Origin: RUG11272 sp045226335
Lineage (GTDB): Bacteria > Bacillota > Clostridia > Christensenellales > Aristaeellaceae
DNA: 64,000 nt
Assembly: GCA_045226335.1 (NCBI GenBank)
Contig: JBGVCH010000036.1
Span: forward strand, 1 to 64,000
Direction of reading: 5' to 3'
Shown in pieces: positions 25,532-33,163 of this stretch; within the stretch, counting starts at the first letter, position 1, and each line of letters opens with the position of its first letter. The notes beneath the pieces were generated by a model. That model was given only the letters and a program-made list of their open reading frames with translations. It did not search any database and had not been told where the DNA came from. Position numbers and translations under genes: made by a program.

Positions 25532-26641
25532 ATGATGCAGCTGATCACCCAGGTCGACGCCCTGCTCAACGGGCTGTCCATTGTCACCAGAGCCATCGCG
25601 CCCCGCAGCGCCCGGGCCATTCTCGAAGGCGTGCTGATGGAGGCGTCGGACAACGAACTGACCCTGACCTGTTCGGACGGGTCCATGACCATCACCACCG
25701 CCATCGACGCGGACGTGAAGGAAAACGGCCGGGCCGTGATTCCCGGGCGCCTCATCAACGACTTGGTGCGCAAGCTCCCCGGCGGGGACGTGTCCATCAA
25801 GGTCAGCGACAGCGGCCGGGCCACGGTCCAGTGCATGGCTTCCCGCTCCAACCTGAATGCCATGAACGCGGACGAGTTTCCGGAAATCGCCGAGGAAATC
25901 ACCGGCGAGAGCGTGGAGATGAAACAGGTCACGCTGAAGAACATGATCAGCCGAACCGTGTTCGCCATCGCCACGGACGAGAGCCGTCAGATTCTGACAG
26001 GCTGCCTGTTTGAGCGGGACGGCGGGGAGATCCGCATGGTGGCCCTGGACGGCTTCCGCCTGGCGCTTCAGATCAGCGACGAGGGCAGACCGGGGGACAA
26101 GCTGCTGAAGGCGGTCATTCCCGGCCGGGTGCTGAACGAGATGAGCCGGATCCTGCCGGACAGCGAGGAGCCCTGCACCCTGGTCTTCGACAAGGGCCAC
26201 ATGAACGCGGCCTTCGGAAGGAGCCGCATCAGCTCCGTGCTGCTGGCGGGCGAGTACATCGACTATCACCGGATCCTGCCCACCGCTTTCGGCACGGAAG
26301 CGCTGGTGAACCGCACCGAGGTGGCCAACGCCATCGACCGCGCCAGCCTCATGGCCAGAGAGGGCAAGAACAACCTGATCCGGATGAAGTTCTCCGAGGA
26401 TACCCTTGAGATCACCTCCAACGCGGAGATGGGCGATGTCCGGGAGGAGATGACCGCCGCCGTCAACGGAGCGCCCATCGAGATCGCCTTCAACGCCAAA
26501 TATCTGAATGACGTCATCCGGGCCATCGGTGACGACGAGATGTGCATGAAGCTGAACACCAGCGTCAGCCCCTGCGTCATCGTGCCGAAGGAGGGCAACG
26601 GGTATCTGTACCTGGTGCTGCCCGTGCGAGTATTCCAATGA
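25532..26641 (+). CDS. dnaN: DNA polymerase III sliding clamp (beta subunit)
   Basis: This 369-residue protein forms the dimeric processivity clamp. Three clamp domains are recognisable: LNGLSIVTRAIAPRSARAILEGVLMEA at the start, FAIATDESRQILTGCLFE with the VALDGFRLAL loop in the middle, and a C-terminal YLNDVIRAI to YLVLPVRVF ending that is diagnostic for DnaN. ATG at 25532 with CGGAGGAAAA upstream; a second ATG follows directly. Its neighbours are unusual: smc upstream and a polysaccharide deacetylase overlapping by 4 bp downstream, where dnaA and recF are expected. Confidence 0.96.
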   Translation: MMQLITQVDALLNGLSIVTRAIAPRSARAILEGVLMEASDNELTLTCSDGSMTITTAIDADVKENGRAVIPGRLINDLVRKLPGGDVSIKVSDSGRATVQCMASRSNLNAMNADEFPEIAEEITGESVEMKQVTLKNMISRTVFAIATDESRQILTGCLFERDGGEIRMVALDGFRLALQISDEGRPGDKLLKAVIPGRVLNEMSRILPDSEEPCTLVFDKGHMNAAFGRSRISSVLLAGEYIDYHRILPTAFGTEALVNRTEVANAIDRASLMAREGKNNLIRMKFSEDTLEITSNAEMGDVREEMTAAVNGAPIEIAFNAKYLNDVIRAIGDDEMCMKLNTSVSPCVIVPKEGNGYLYLVLPVRVFQ

Positions 26642-27966
26642 GAAGGATCCTTTTGATCGGACTGGTCCTGCTCTGCGCGGCGTTTGCGACGGCAGCTGCG
26701 GCGGAGCGGGTGATCCCGGTAGCCCTGCGGTTCTCCCAGACCACTGAAATGGAAAAGATCAGCGGGAACCGCAGGGTTTTCCGAACGGTGCCCCATACGG
26801 CGCTGCCGGAGATCGACGAGGAGATGGCGGGTCTGGTGGACGAGATGGTCCGGGAGGCCATGCCCTTCATGCCCGGCAAGAGCGCGGACGGGTACCAGGA
26901 GACCCGGCTGGACGCGGGTCCGTATATCACCCGGGTGGGTGACCGGTGGATGAGTTTTCTCACCATTGCCCGGATCTCCCACATGAGCCGGCAGACCTAT
27001 GTGGCCTTTGACGCCCGGGTCTATGACATGGAGACCGGCGAACCCGTCACACTGTCGGATGTCATCGACGGAGGCAAGGGCGGCTGGGACTTTCTGTCCG
27101 AAGAAGCAAAAAAACAGCTGAGCGCGCATTTTCCTAAACTGACGGCGGATCCGGACAGACTGGAAGCCATCTGCGGAGAAGACGCGCTGAGAGAGGCGGC
27201 CTTCACCCTGTCCCCGGGCCATCTCTCCCTGCTCTGGTACGCGGAAGACCTGTACGGAGAGGACGCGCCGGCGGCTCTGCTGCGGGTGACGGTATACGCG
27301 CCGGACCTGAAGCCGTTCATGACGGACAAGGCCCTGCAGGAGACGGATTGCTCCGGTTATGCCCTGGCGGCGCTGACCTATGACGACGGGCCGGTGCGGG
27401 GCTCCTCGGACCGGCTGATGAACCAGCTCCGGCTGTGGGGTGCGGAAGCCACCTTCTTCGTGGTGGGGACCAACATGGAGCGGAACGCCTGGGTCCTGTC
27501 CCGGGAATACGACGCGGGCTACAGCGTCCAGAGCCACAACTGGGTCCACCAGTACAGCAGCATCACCCGGAGCAACGTGGCGGCGTGGAAGCAGAAGATG
27601 GACGAGGGCATGTCGGACATCATCGGCGTCGGTCCGGTGATCATGCGGGCCCCCGGGGGCAACGAGAGCGCCTTCATCAGCGCCGGCATGGACCTGCCGC
27701 TGATCCACTGGAGCTGCATCTCCCATGACGCCTCGGAGAAAGACGAGGAGCGGAACAACGTGACCGGCATCGGCCGCCGGGTGGGCAGCGTCCGGGACGG
27801 CGAGATTGTCCTGTGCCATGACCTCAACACCCGGTCCGACGAGTTCGCGGCGGTCTACCTCAAAATGCTGGAGGAGCGCAGTTTCCTGCTGGTCACCGTT
27901 CAGGACCTGTGTGTGCTCCGGGGCGTGCCCCTGGAACCGGAGACGGTGATCTTCCAGTGCCCGTGA
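26638..27966 (+). CDS. Secreted polysaccharide deacetylase (NodB-like)
   Basis: This 442-residue exported protein has a signal peptide (MRRILLIGLVLLCAAFATAAAA). An N-terminal ~200-residue region with VDEMVREAMPF and WMSFLTIARISHMSRQTYVAFDARVYDMETGEPVTLSDV resembles DUF3298/RsiV-type domains. The C-terminal NodB domain has TYDDGP (catalytic and metal Asp), SHNWVH (metal His pair), the MRAPGG loop and the IVLCHDL motif. It probably N-deacetylates peptidoglycan or another cell-wall glycan, like PdaC, which has the same domain order. The ATG overlaps the dnaN stop (ATGA), so its translation is coupled to the sliding clamp. Confidence 0.88.
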   Translation: MRRILLIGLVLLCAAFATAAAAERVIPVALRFSQTTEMEKISGNRRVFRTVPHTALPEIDEEMAGLVDEMVREAMPFMPGKSADGYQETRLDAGPYITRVGDRWMSFLTIARISHMSRQTYVAFDARVYDMETGEPVTLSDVIDGGKGGWDFLSEEAKKQLSAHFPKLTADPDRLEAICGEDALREAAFTLSPGHLSLLWYAEDLYGEDAPAALLRVTVYAPDLKPFMTDKALQETDCSGYALAALTYDDGPVRGSSDRLMNQLRLWGAEATFFVVGTNMERNAWVLSREYDAGYSVQSHNWVHQYSSITRSNVAAWKQKMDEGMSDIIGVGPVIMRAPGGNESAFISAGMDLPLIHWSCISHDASEKDEERNNVTGIGRRVGSVRDGEIVLCHDLNTRSDEFAAVYLKMLEERSFLLVTVQDLCVLRGVPLEPETVIFQCP

Positions 27967-27970
27967 AGAA

Positions 27971-27986
27971 TGTTCCACGTGAAACA
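27971..27986. other. parS site 1
   Basis: TGTTCCACGTGAAACA is an exact match to the Bacillus-type parS palindrome bound by ParB/Spo0J. It begins 5 bp after the deacetylase stop codon in non-coding DNA. Confidence 0.93.
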
Positions 27987-28008
27987 ATGAAGACAAAACG
28001 GCAGACGA

Positions 28009-28055
28009 AAGGAAGGGAGTTCCGGCGGAAACGGTCCGCTGGGGCTCCCTTCCTT
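28009..28055. terminator. Bidirectional hairpin between convergent genes
   Basis: An 11-bp perfect stem AAGGAAGGGAG/CTCCCTTCCTT encloses a second small stem. It lies between the deacetylase (+) and the caspase-like gene (-, stop at 28071). T-tracts are short on both sides. Confidence 0.6.
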
Positions 28056-28070
28056 GATTGTGGTTTGGGG

Positions 28071-31000
28071 TCATTCCGGCTTTGTCTGCTGCTGGGTCTT
28101 CGTCAGCCAGTCAAAGGCGTAGGTGATGTCCGCCTGGCCCTTGGTCATGCTGTTCTCCGTCAGGATCTGGCCGTTGACGATGGCGAAGACGTTCCAGTAA
28201 TCGCTGTCGCCGCCGCCGGTGGGGACGTTGAAGGTCTGCAGCAGCTGTGAACCGCTGTAGAGCTTCAGGGTGGCGCCGGACTCGGAGAGGGTTTTCGTCG
28301 TGCCCTCATAGCGGTGGACGTAACAGTAGTACGGGCCGTCCGTTACCGGCAGGAGGGTGATGGTCTCCGGGCCGTAGCCCCTGCGGCTGTCCACGTCCAG
28401 CTTGCACACCTGGACGCCGTCGCTGTCGGTGAATTCCTTGAAGATCTCGTGATAGTAGACGTGGAAGAAACCGGAGGAGGAAGGGCCTTCCAGGTGAATG
28501 TCCAGATCCTCCGGATACTTGCCCCAGTTCAGCACGATGCGGAAGTGGGCGCCGCTGGCCGCGACGTTCATGGAGGCATTCTGATCCCGGCTGCTGCCCA
28601 GGACGGACACCACGTTGAAAGTCAGGTCCAGATAGCCCTCCGCCGAGACCAGAACGGTGTAGTTACCCTGGGGCAGTTCCACGGTGTACCGGCCGTTTTG
28701 TTCGGTGTCGGCGGTGGCCATGGGCGTGCCCTTGATGTTGTTCCAGTCCCGGTAAAATTTCAGCTTGGCGCCGACGATGCCGCTGCTGTTCAGGGCGGAA
28801 TTTACATAGCCCGTGACCTTTCCGGGAAGGTTCTGCGTGTCTTCCCGCACCAGCAGGAAGGACTCCAGGAAGGTGGTGTGGTTGGCCACCACCCGGGCGG
28901 AAAAGCGCAGATCCAGGTAGCCCTCCATGGAGACCGTGATGAGATAATCCCCCGCCGGCGGCGAATAGGTGTAGCGGCCCTCGCTGTCGGTGTAGAAGGT
29001 GCAGCGGTACCCACGGTCGCCCTCCAGGATGATCCGGGCCATGGGGATGGGAGTCTGGGCATCGCTGGCCATCAGGACACTGCCGCTGATGATGCCGTCG
29101 CCGGTGCGGTTCACCAGCCGGAAGGGGTTGGCGCTGTCTGCCGCGGTGACCTTCATCTCCGACGCGCCGCGGTCATAGCGCTCCATGAGCAGGTTGAACC
29201 ACTGGGAGCCGGAGCGGTCGGCGTCGTCGTTTTGATCCATGGCGAACCGGGCGGCCCGCAGGATGTCCTTCGTCAGGGCTTCATCTCCGGTTTCCGGATC
29301 GATCTGGATCAGCTCGTTGGCAATGCTGCCGATCATGGCGTCGTGGTAGGTGCAGTAGGGGATTCCCGTGAAGGCGACGACGGTGTTGGCGCCCTTGCTG
29401 AGCAGGGTGTCCGTCAGGCGGGTGTCGTCCGCGCCGCCGCAGCTGGCCAGATAGAACAGGCAGTCGTTCAGGGCGCCGTCGTTGTAGTACTGCTCAAAGA
29501 ACGCCGCCGTCACCAGGGCCGTGCCGCCGGAGCCGTACAGCAGCCGGCCGCCGGCGTAGTCTTCCTTGCCGATCTGGCCGTTAGGGATGCCGGATTGGAA
29601 GAAGGAACCGTTCTCTTCGCTGAATCCGCCGTGGGTGTAGACCATGATCACCCGGTATTCCGACAGGCTTTTCAGTACCTCGGCGGAGACTTCGCCCTTC
29701 TCCCGGCGGACCGCGGCCTGATAGCCCCAGCCGCTCTCGGAGAGGGTCTCCATGGCTTTGACGAACTTCGAGCCGTCGAGCCCATCGGCGTCTCCCGCCG
29801 GCAGAAGGAGCAGCATTTTCCGGTTCTCGTTGGCAATGATGACTTCATAGCCCGTGGTGCCGGCGGCGGGGCTGCCGGTGACACCGGTGATGCCCGTGTC
29901 GTAATTGTAGACAAAGCTGCCGTACCCCATGCGGACTGTGAAATTCGGAATGCTGAAGGTCCAGGAGGCGATCTTCCGGGCAGAGACCAGACCGTCGAGG
30001 TAAGCGCCGATCTTCTTCTCAACCTGTTCATACGCCTCGGCGTCCCGGGCGGGATCGGAGGAGACGGAGAATTCCGCCGCGATTTGGTCCATCTCCGCGA
30101 TGATCCCCGGGATGGCCTTCATCTCGTCCTCCACGCTCCGGAGCTTGTAGAAATCCACGCCCGCGGTGAGCCGGCCGCTGAGGCTGTAAGAGCCGCTGTC
30201 CACCTCCAGGCGGTAGGTCAGGCGTTCTTCCGCTTTCGGGCTGAAGGTGGCTTTCCCGTAGAAGACCCGGTCGCCCTTCAGCGTGTCCGCGTCGTTGCCG
30301 TCGTCCGTCAGGATGAAGGAGTCGCCGTTCTCCTCGCACACGGCCCGGAGGGTGAGCCCGGCCGCGCGCTGGGACGGATCGATGACGGCCATCACCAGGG
30401 TGTGGACGGGTTCCGCTTTGCCGGGGTCCTCCGGCAAGCCGAAGGCGCTCTGGGTGAACCGGAACTGTTTGACGTCCAGAACCGGCCGGTTGGCCCGCAG
30501 GATCAGGAAGGCCGCCACCGCGCCGATGACCAGCACCAGCAGGGTCACCAGCACGGTGACGACGCCGGTTTTTTTCTTTTTTGGCCGGGCCTTGCTGGGC
30601 TCCCTGCGGACGCCTTCGGGTTTTCCGGCCGCGGCGGAACGAACCGGGACCGGCTTTTTTCCGCGGGATCCTTCCATGGCCTTGCGGACGGGAGGCTTTT
30701 TCGCTTTCGCGGGAGCCGGCGGCCTTTTTTCGGCGGCTTTTGCCGCTCCGGGACCCGGCGGGGGCGTGCGCTTTGCCGCGGCGGGTTTTTCTTTCCCGGT
30801 GGCTTTTTCCGGCGCTTTCCTCTTTGGAGGTTCCGGCGGAAGACGTTTTTCTTCTTTTCCCGGCGACACGGCCGGAGGGGTTTCCGCCGGAATGTTCACC
30901 CTGGCTGGTGCCGGCGCATCCCCGAACTCCGGAACCTTCAGGGGGCTGTCGGACAGCGGTTCCGCCGGGGAATCCTCTTTGGCCGGGACGAAAGCCTTCT

Positions 31001-31199
31001 CCAGCGGCGGCGCCTTTGTAAGGCTGACCGTCGGGGTCGGCGCTTCCCCGAACTCCGGGACCTTCAGCGGGCCTTCGGAGGGCAGCTCCGCCGGCGCGGA
31101 CTGCAGCTGATAGCCCGGATCCGCCTGAACGCCGCCGCAGATGGGGCAGAACTTCGCCACATCCGGGATGGTTTTTCCGCAATGGACGCAGATGATCAT
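28071..31199 (-). CDS. Membrane-anchored zinc-ribbon protein with caspase-like domain
   Basis: This 1042-residue protein has: a zinc ribbon (CVHCGKTIPDVAKFCPICG) at 4-22; a Pro/Lys/Ala-rich disordered cytoplasmic stretch to about 208; one membrane helix at about 210-232; an extracytoplasmic region of unknown fold; and a caspase/clostripain-like segment with His523 in VYTHGGF and Cys587 in YLASCGGADD followed by KGANTVVAF. Two carboxypeptidase-regulatory-like beta domains follow (about 705-780 and 795-870, with GRYTYSPPAGDYLITVSMEGY and GRYTVELPQGNYTVLVSAEGY). The tail (RIVLNWGKYPEDLDIHLEGP to GYGPETI) is YfaP/DUF2135-like. The spacing of His and Cys fits a catalytic dyad, so it may be a surface protease or a sensor. 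It is 19 bp downstream of murG, in the same operon. Confidence 0.75.
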   Translation of the reverse strand: MIICVHCGKTIPDVAKFCPICGGVQADPGYQLQSAPAELPSEGPLKVPEFGEAPTPTVSLTKAPPLEKAFVPAKEDSPAEPLSDSPLKVPEFGDAPAPARVNIPAETPPAVSPGKEEKRLPPEPPKRKAPEKATGKEKPAAAKRTPPPGPGAAKAAEKRPPAPAKAKKPPVRKAMEGSRGKKPVPVRSAAAGKPEGVRREPSKARPKKKKTGVVTVLVTLLVLVIGAVAAFLILRANRPVLDVKQFRFTQSAFGLPEDPGKAEPVHTLVMAVIDPSQRAAGLTLRAVCEENGDSFILTDDGNDADTLKGDRVFYGKATFSPKAEERLTYRLEVDSGSYSLSGRLTAGVDFYKLRSVEDEMKAIPGIIAEMDQIAAEFSVSSDPARDAEAYEQVEKKIGAYLDGLVSARKIASWTFSIPNFTVRMGYGSFVYNYDTGITGVTGSPAAGTTGYEVIIANENRKMLLLLPAGDADGLDGSKFVKAMETLSESGWGYQAAVRREKGEVSAEVLKSLSEYRVIMVYTHGGFSEENGSFFQSGIPNGQIGKEDYAGGRLLYGSGGTALVTAAFFEQYYNDGALNDCLFYLASCGGADDTRLTDTLLSKGANTVVAFTGIPYCTYHDAMIGSIANELIQIDPETGDEALTKDILRAARFAMDQNDDADRSGSQWFNLLMERYDRGASEMKVTAADSANPFRLVNRTGDGIISGSVLMASDAQTPIPMARIILEGDRGYRCTFYTDSEGRYTYSPPAGDYLITVSMEGYLDLRFSARVVANHTTFLESFLLVREDTQNLPGKVTGYVNSALNSSGIVGAKLKFYRDWNNIKGTPMATADTEQNGRYTVELPQGNYTVLVSAEGYLDLTFNVVSVLGSSRDQNASMNVAASGAHFRIVLNWGKYPEDLDIHLEGPSSSGFFHVYYHEIFKEFTDSDGVQVCKLDVDSRRGYGPETITLLPVTDGPYYCYVHRYEGTTKTLSESGATLKLYSGSQLLQTFNVPTGGGDSDYWNVFAIVNGQILTENSMTKGQADITYAFDWLTKTQQQTKPE

Positions 31200-31218
31200 G
31201 GTGCTCCCCCTGTCCGCG

Positions 31219-32298
31219 TTACCGTTGAATCTCTTCGATCAGTTCCAGGATCCGCTCCGTGGCATCGGCCGGCGGGGCCTTCCGGACGGCTTCCTTCAGC
31301 GCGTCCCGGTCCCTCCAGGTCTCCCTCAGGGCGGTGTTGAGGCTCTCCGGGGTCATGTTCTCCTGCAGGAGCACCTTGCACAGGCCCCGGCGCTCGAAAC
31401 TCTGGGCGTTGAGGATCTGGTCGCCCCGGCTGGCGTCCATGGGATAGGGCACCAGCAGCAGGGGCTTGTCCATGGCCTGGAATTCCATCAGGGCGTTGGA
31501 ACCCGCCCGGGAGAGCACCAGGTCCGCCGCCGCCAGGGCGTCCGGCAGGTCCGCGTCCATGAACTCCACCTGGGTGTAGCCGGGCGTGCCCTCCAGAGAT
31601 GGCTCCAGGTTGCCTTTGCCGCACAGGTGGGCCACGTCAAAGTCCGGCAGCAGCAGGGGAAGCGCGTCCCGCAGCGCCTTGTTGACGCTCTGGGCGCCGG
31701 AGGAGCCGCCCATCATCAGCAGCACGGGCTTTTTGCCGTCGAAGCCCAGCAGGGAAAGCCCCTTCTCCCGGGTGCCGGTGAAGAGCTCCGGCCGCAGGGG
31801 GGTGCCGACGCACTCCGCCTTTTTGCCCAGGGCCTCCGCGCACTCCGGGAAAGTGGTGACGATCTTCTTCGCGCAGGGCTTGCAGAGCTTGTTGGCCAGG
31901 CCCGGGGACAGGTCGCTCTCGTGGCAGAGCACCGGCACCCCGTGGAGTTTCGCCCCGTAGACCACCGGCACCGCCACGAAGCCGCCCTTGGAGAAGACCA
32001 CGTCGGGCTTCAGCTTTCCCATCAGATGCGCGGACTGAAAAGCCCCGGCGATGACCCGGAAGGGGTCGGTGAAATTCTGCCAGGAGAAATACCGCCGCAG
32101 TTTGCCGCTCTTCACCGCGTGGTAGGTGATGCCCTCGATGGAACGGATCTTGTCCGCCTCCATGCCCTCCGCGGTGCCCACGTAGTGGATGTCATACCCG
32201 GCTTCCTTCAGCCTTGGGATCAGGGCCAGGTGCGGCGTCACATGCCCCAGGGTCCCGCCGCCGGTGAGCACGATTTTTTTCTTCTTTTTCTCTTCCAT
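31219..32298 (-). CDS. murG: Peptidoglycan lipid II synthase MurG
   Basis: This 359-residue GT28 enzyme adds GlcNAc to lipid I, giving lipid II, at the inner face of the membrane. Seen: VLTGGGTLGHVTPHLALI (MurG G-loop 1), DVVFSKGGFVAVPVVYGAKLHGVPVLCHESDLSPGLANK, MMGGSSGAQSVNKALRD (G-loop 3), and the donor site DLVLSRAGSNALMEFQAMDKPLLLVPYP. TPHLALI rather than the usual xHxxPAxA variant marks the Firmicutes 'MurG-like UndPP' branch. It lies outside any dcw cluster, which is unusual for a sole MurG. It is co-transcribed with the caspase-like protein. Confidence 0.92.
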   Translation of the reverse strand: MEEKKKKKIVLTGGGTLGHVTPHLALIPRLKEAGYDIHYVGTAEGMEADKIRSIEGITYHAVKSGKLRRYFSWQNFTDPFRVIAGAFQSAHLMGKLKPDVVFSKGGFVAVPVVYGAKLHGVPVLCHESDLSPGLANKLCKPCAKKIVTTFPECAEALGKKAECVGTPLRPELFTGTREKGLSLLGFDGKKPVLLMMGGSSGAQSVNKALRDALPLLLPDFDVAHLCGKGNLEPSLEGTPGYTQVEFMDADLPDALAAADLVLSRAGSNALMEFQAMDKPLLLVPYPMDASRGDQILNAQSFERRGLCKVLLQENMTPESLNTALRETWRDRDALKEAVRKAPPADATERILELIEEIQR

Positions 32299-32500
32299 AC
32301 ACAGTCAGCTTCTTTTCAGTAAAATAGTCGGACAACCGTGAAATACCGTGAAAACAACGGTATCCGGCGGGTCAACGTCCGCGCAGACCCGGAAGCGGAA
32401 CAAACCCGTTTTCGTGCATGAAGCTCCCGTTGCTTTGCCGCCAAATTATACCATACCCCCGGAGGGCACGCAAGGATTTCTTTTTCGTCGGAGGCGGACG

Positions 32501-32556
32501 GTTTTCGTTGTGATTTCGGAAATAACCGTTTTCGTTGAGATTTCGTGAGATTTCGC
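32501..32556. repeat. Direct repeats in the murG / zinc-ribbon divergent region
   Basis: GTTTTCGTTGNGATTTCG occurs at 32501-32518 and 32528-32545 (17 of 18 identical, 27-bp period). TGAGATTTCG is tandemly repeated at 32536-32545 and 32546-32555. The 419-bp gene-free gap 32299-32717 also has CCGTGAAA-type repeats near 32336-32352. The arrangement resembles binding sites for a regulator or an iteron-like array. Confidence 0.6.
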
Positions 32557-32561
32557 AAAAA

Positions 32562-32596
32562 TACCCTGTACAATTCGGAAGATATGTGCTATGATA
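32562..32596 (+). promoter_or_regulatory. Promoter of the zinc-ribbon gene
   Basis: TGTACA, a 17-bp spacer ending in an extended -10 TGC, then TATGAT (about 32591-32596). It implies a transcribed leader of about 115 nt. Confidence 0.55.
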
Positions 32597-32638
32597 GTCG
32601 ACGCAAGCCCAGCCGCAAACAAGCGTCTTCCTTTGGTG

Positions 32639-32696
32639 TCACGCATCCATCGTCCGCCAACCAGGAGAGCTCTCAATGTCCATGGATGGGTGACAA
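32639..32696 (+). promoter_or_regulatory. Structured 5' leader of the zinc-ribbon gene
   Basis: GTCACGCATCCAT (about 32639-32651) pairs with ATGGATGGGTGAC (about 32683-32695) with one mismatch, closing a long stem just before the AGGAGG ribosome binding site. It could stabilise the mRNA or control translation. Its effect is inference. Confidence 0.45.
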
Positions 32697-32717
32697 TCAT
32701 TTGAGGAGGAAATCATC

Positions 32718-33005
32718 ATGTATCAGGACGAAACCTTGACCTGCCGTGACTGCGGCCGTGAGTTCGTGTTCTCTGCTTCCGAGCAGGCCTACTTCGCGGA
32801 GCGCGGCTTCCAGAACAAACCCACCCGCTGCCTCGAGTGCCGCCGCGCCAAGCGGGCCGCCACCAACGGCGGTACCACCCGTCAGTACTTCAAGGTGATC
32901 TGCGATGCCTGCGGCAAGGAGACCGAGGTCCCCTTCCAGCCCCGCGGCGACAAGCCCGTCTACTGCCGTGAGTGCTTCCAGGCGCAGAACCAGGGCCGCT
33001 ATTGA
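32718..33005 (+). CDS. Zinc-ribbon domain protein (zf-trcl type, two CxxC ribbons)
   Basis: This 95-residue protein carries CRDCGREFVFSASEQAYFAERGFQNKPTRCLECR (ribbon 1) and CDACGKETEVPFQPRGDKPVYCRECF (ribbon 2). The pattern matches the 'probable zinc-ribbon' plus CxxC-CxxC-SSSS proteins of Clostridia and Chloroflexi, often highly expressed and sometimes found beside cold-shock genes. A very strong GAGGAGG ribosome binding site, a long structured leader and early-gene codon choice suggest high expression. Its molecular role is unknown; nucleic-acid binding is a reasonable guess. Confidence 0.85.
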   Translation: MYQDETLTCRDCGREFVFSASEQAYFAERGFQNKPTRCLECRRAKRAATNGGTTRQYFKVICDACGKETEVPFQPRGDKPVYCRECFQAQNQGRY

Positions 33006-33075
33006 TCCATTGACAACCAGAGGCCGTCCGGAAACGGGCGGTCTTTTCCTGTCCTGAAAACCGGTTTCCCGGCAT

Positions 33076-33091
33076 TGTTTCACGTGGAACA
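33076..33091. other. parS site 2
   Basis: TGTTTCACGTGGAACA, the exact reverse complement of the site at 27971, in the 158-bp gap between the zinc-ribbon gene and addA. Confidence 0.93.
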
Positions 33092-33163
33092 TTCAGCGGG
33101 CGGGAGGTGCCCTTGTCACCCGGGGGGCGTTGTGCTACAATGCACGGGACGGGAGGGGATGAC

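Noticed and set aside
28314..31340. 1008-codon open frame antisense to the caspase-like gene
   Set aside because: Translation is biased and motif-free; the - strand has a zinc ribbon, membrane helix and known domains.
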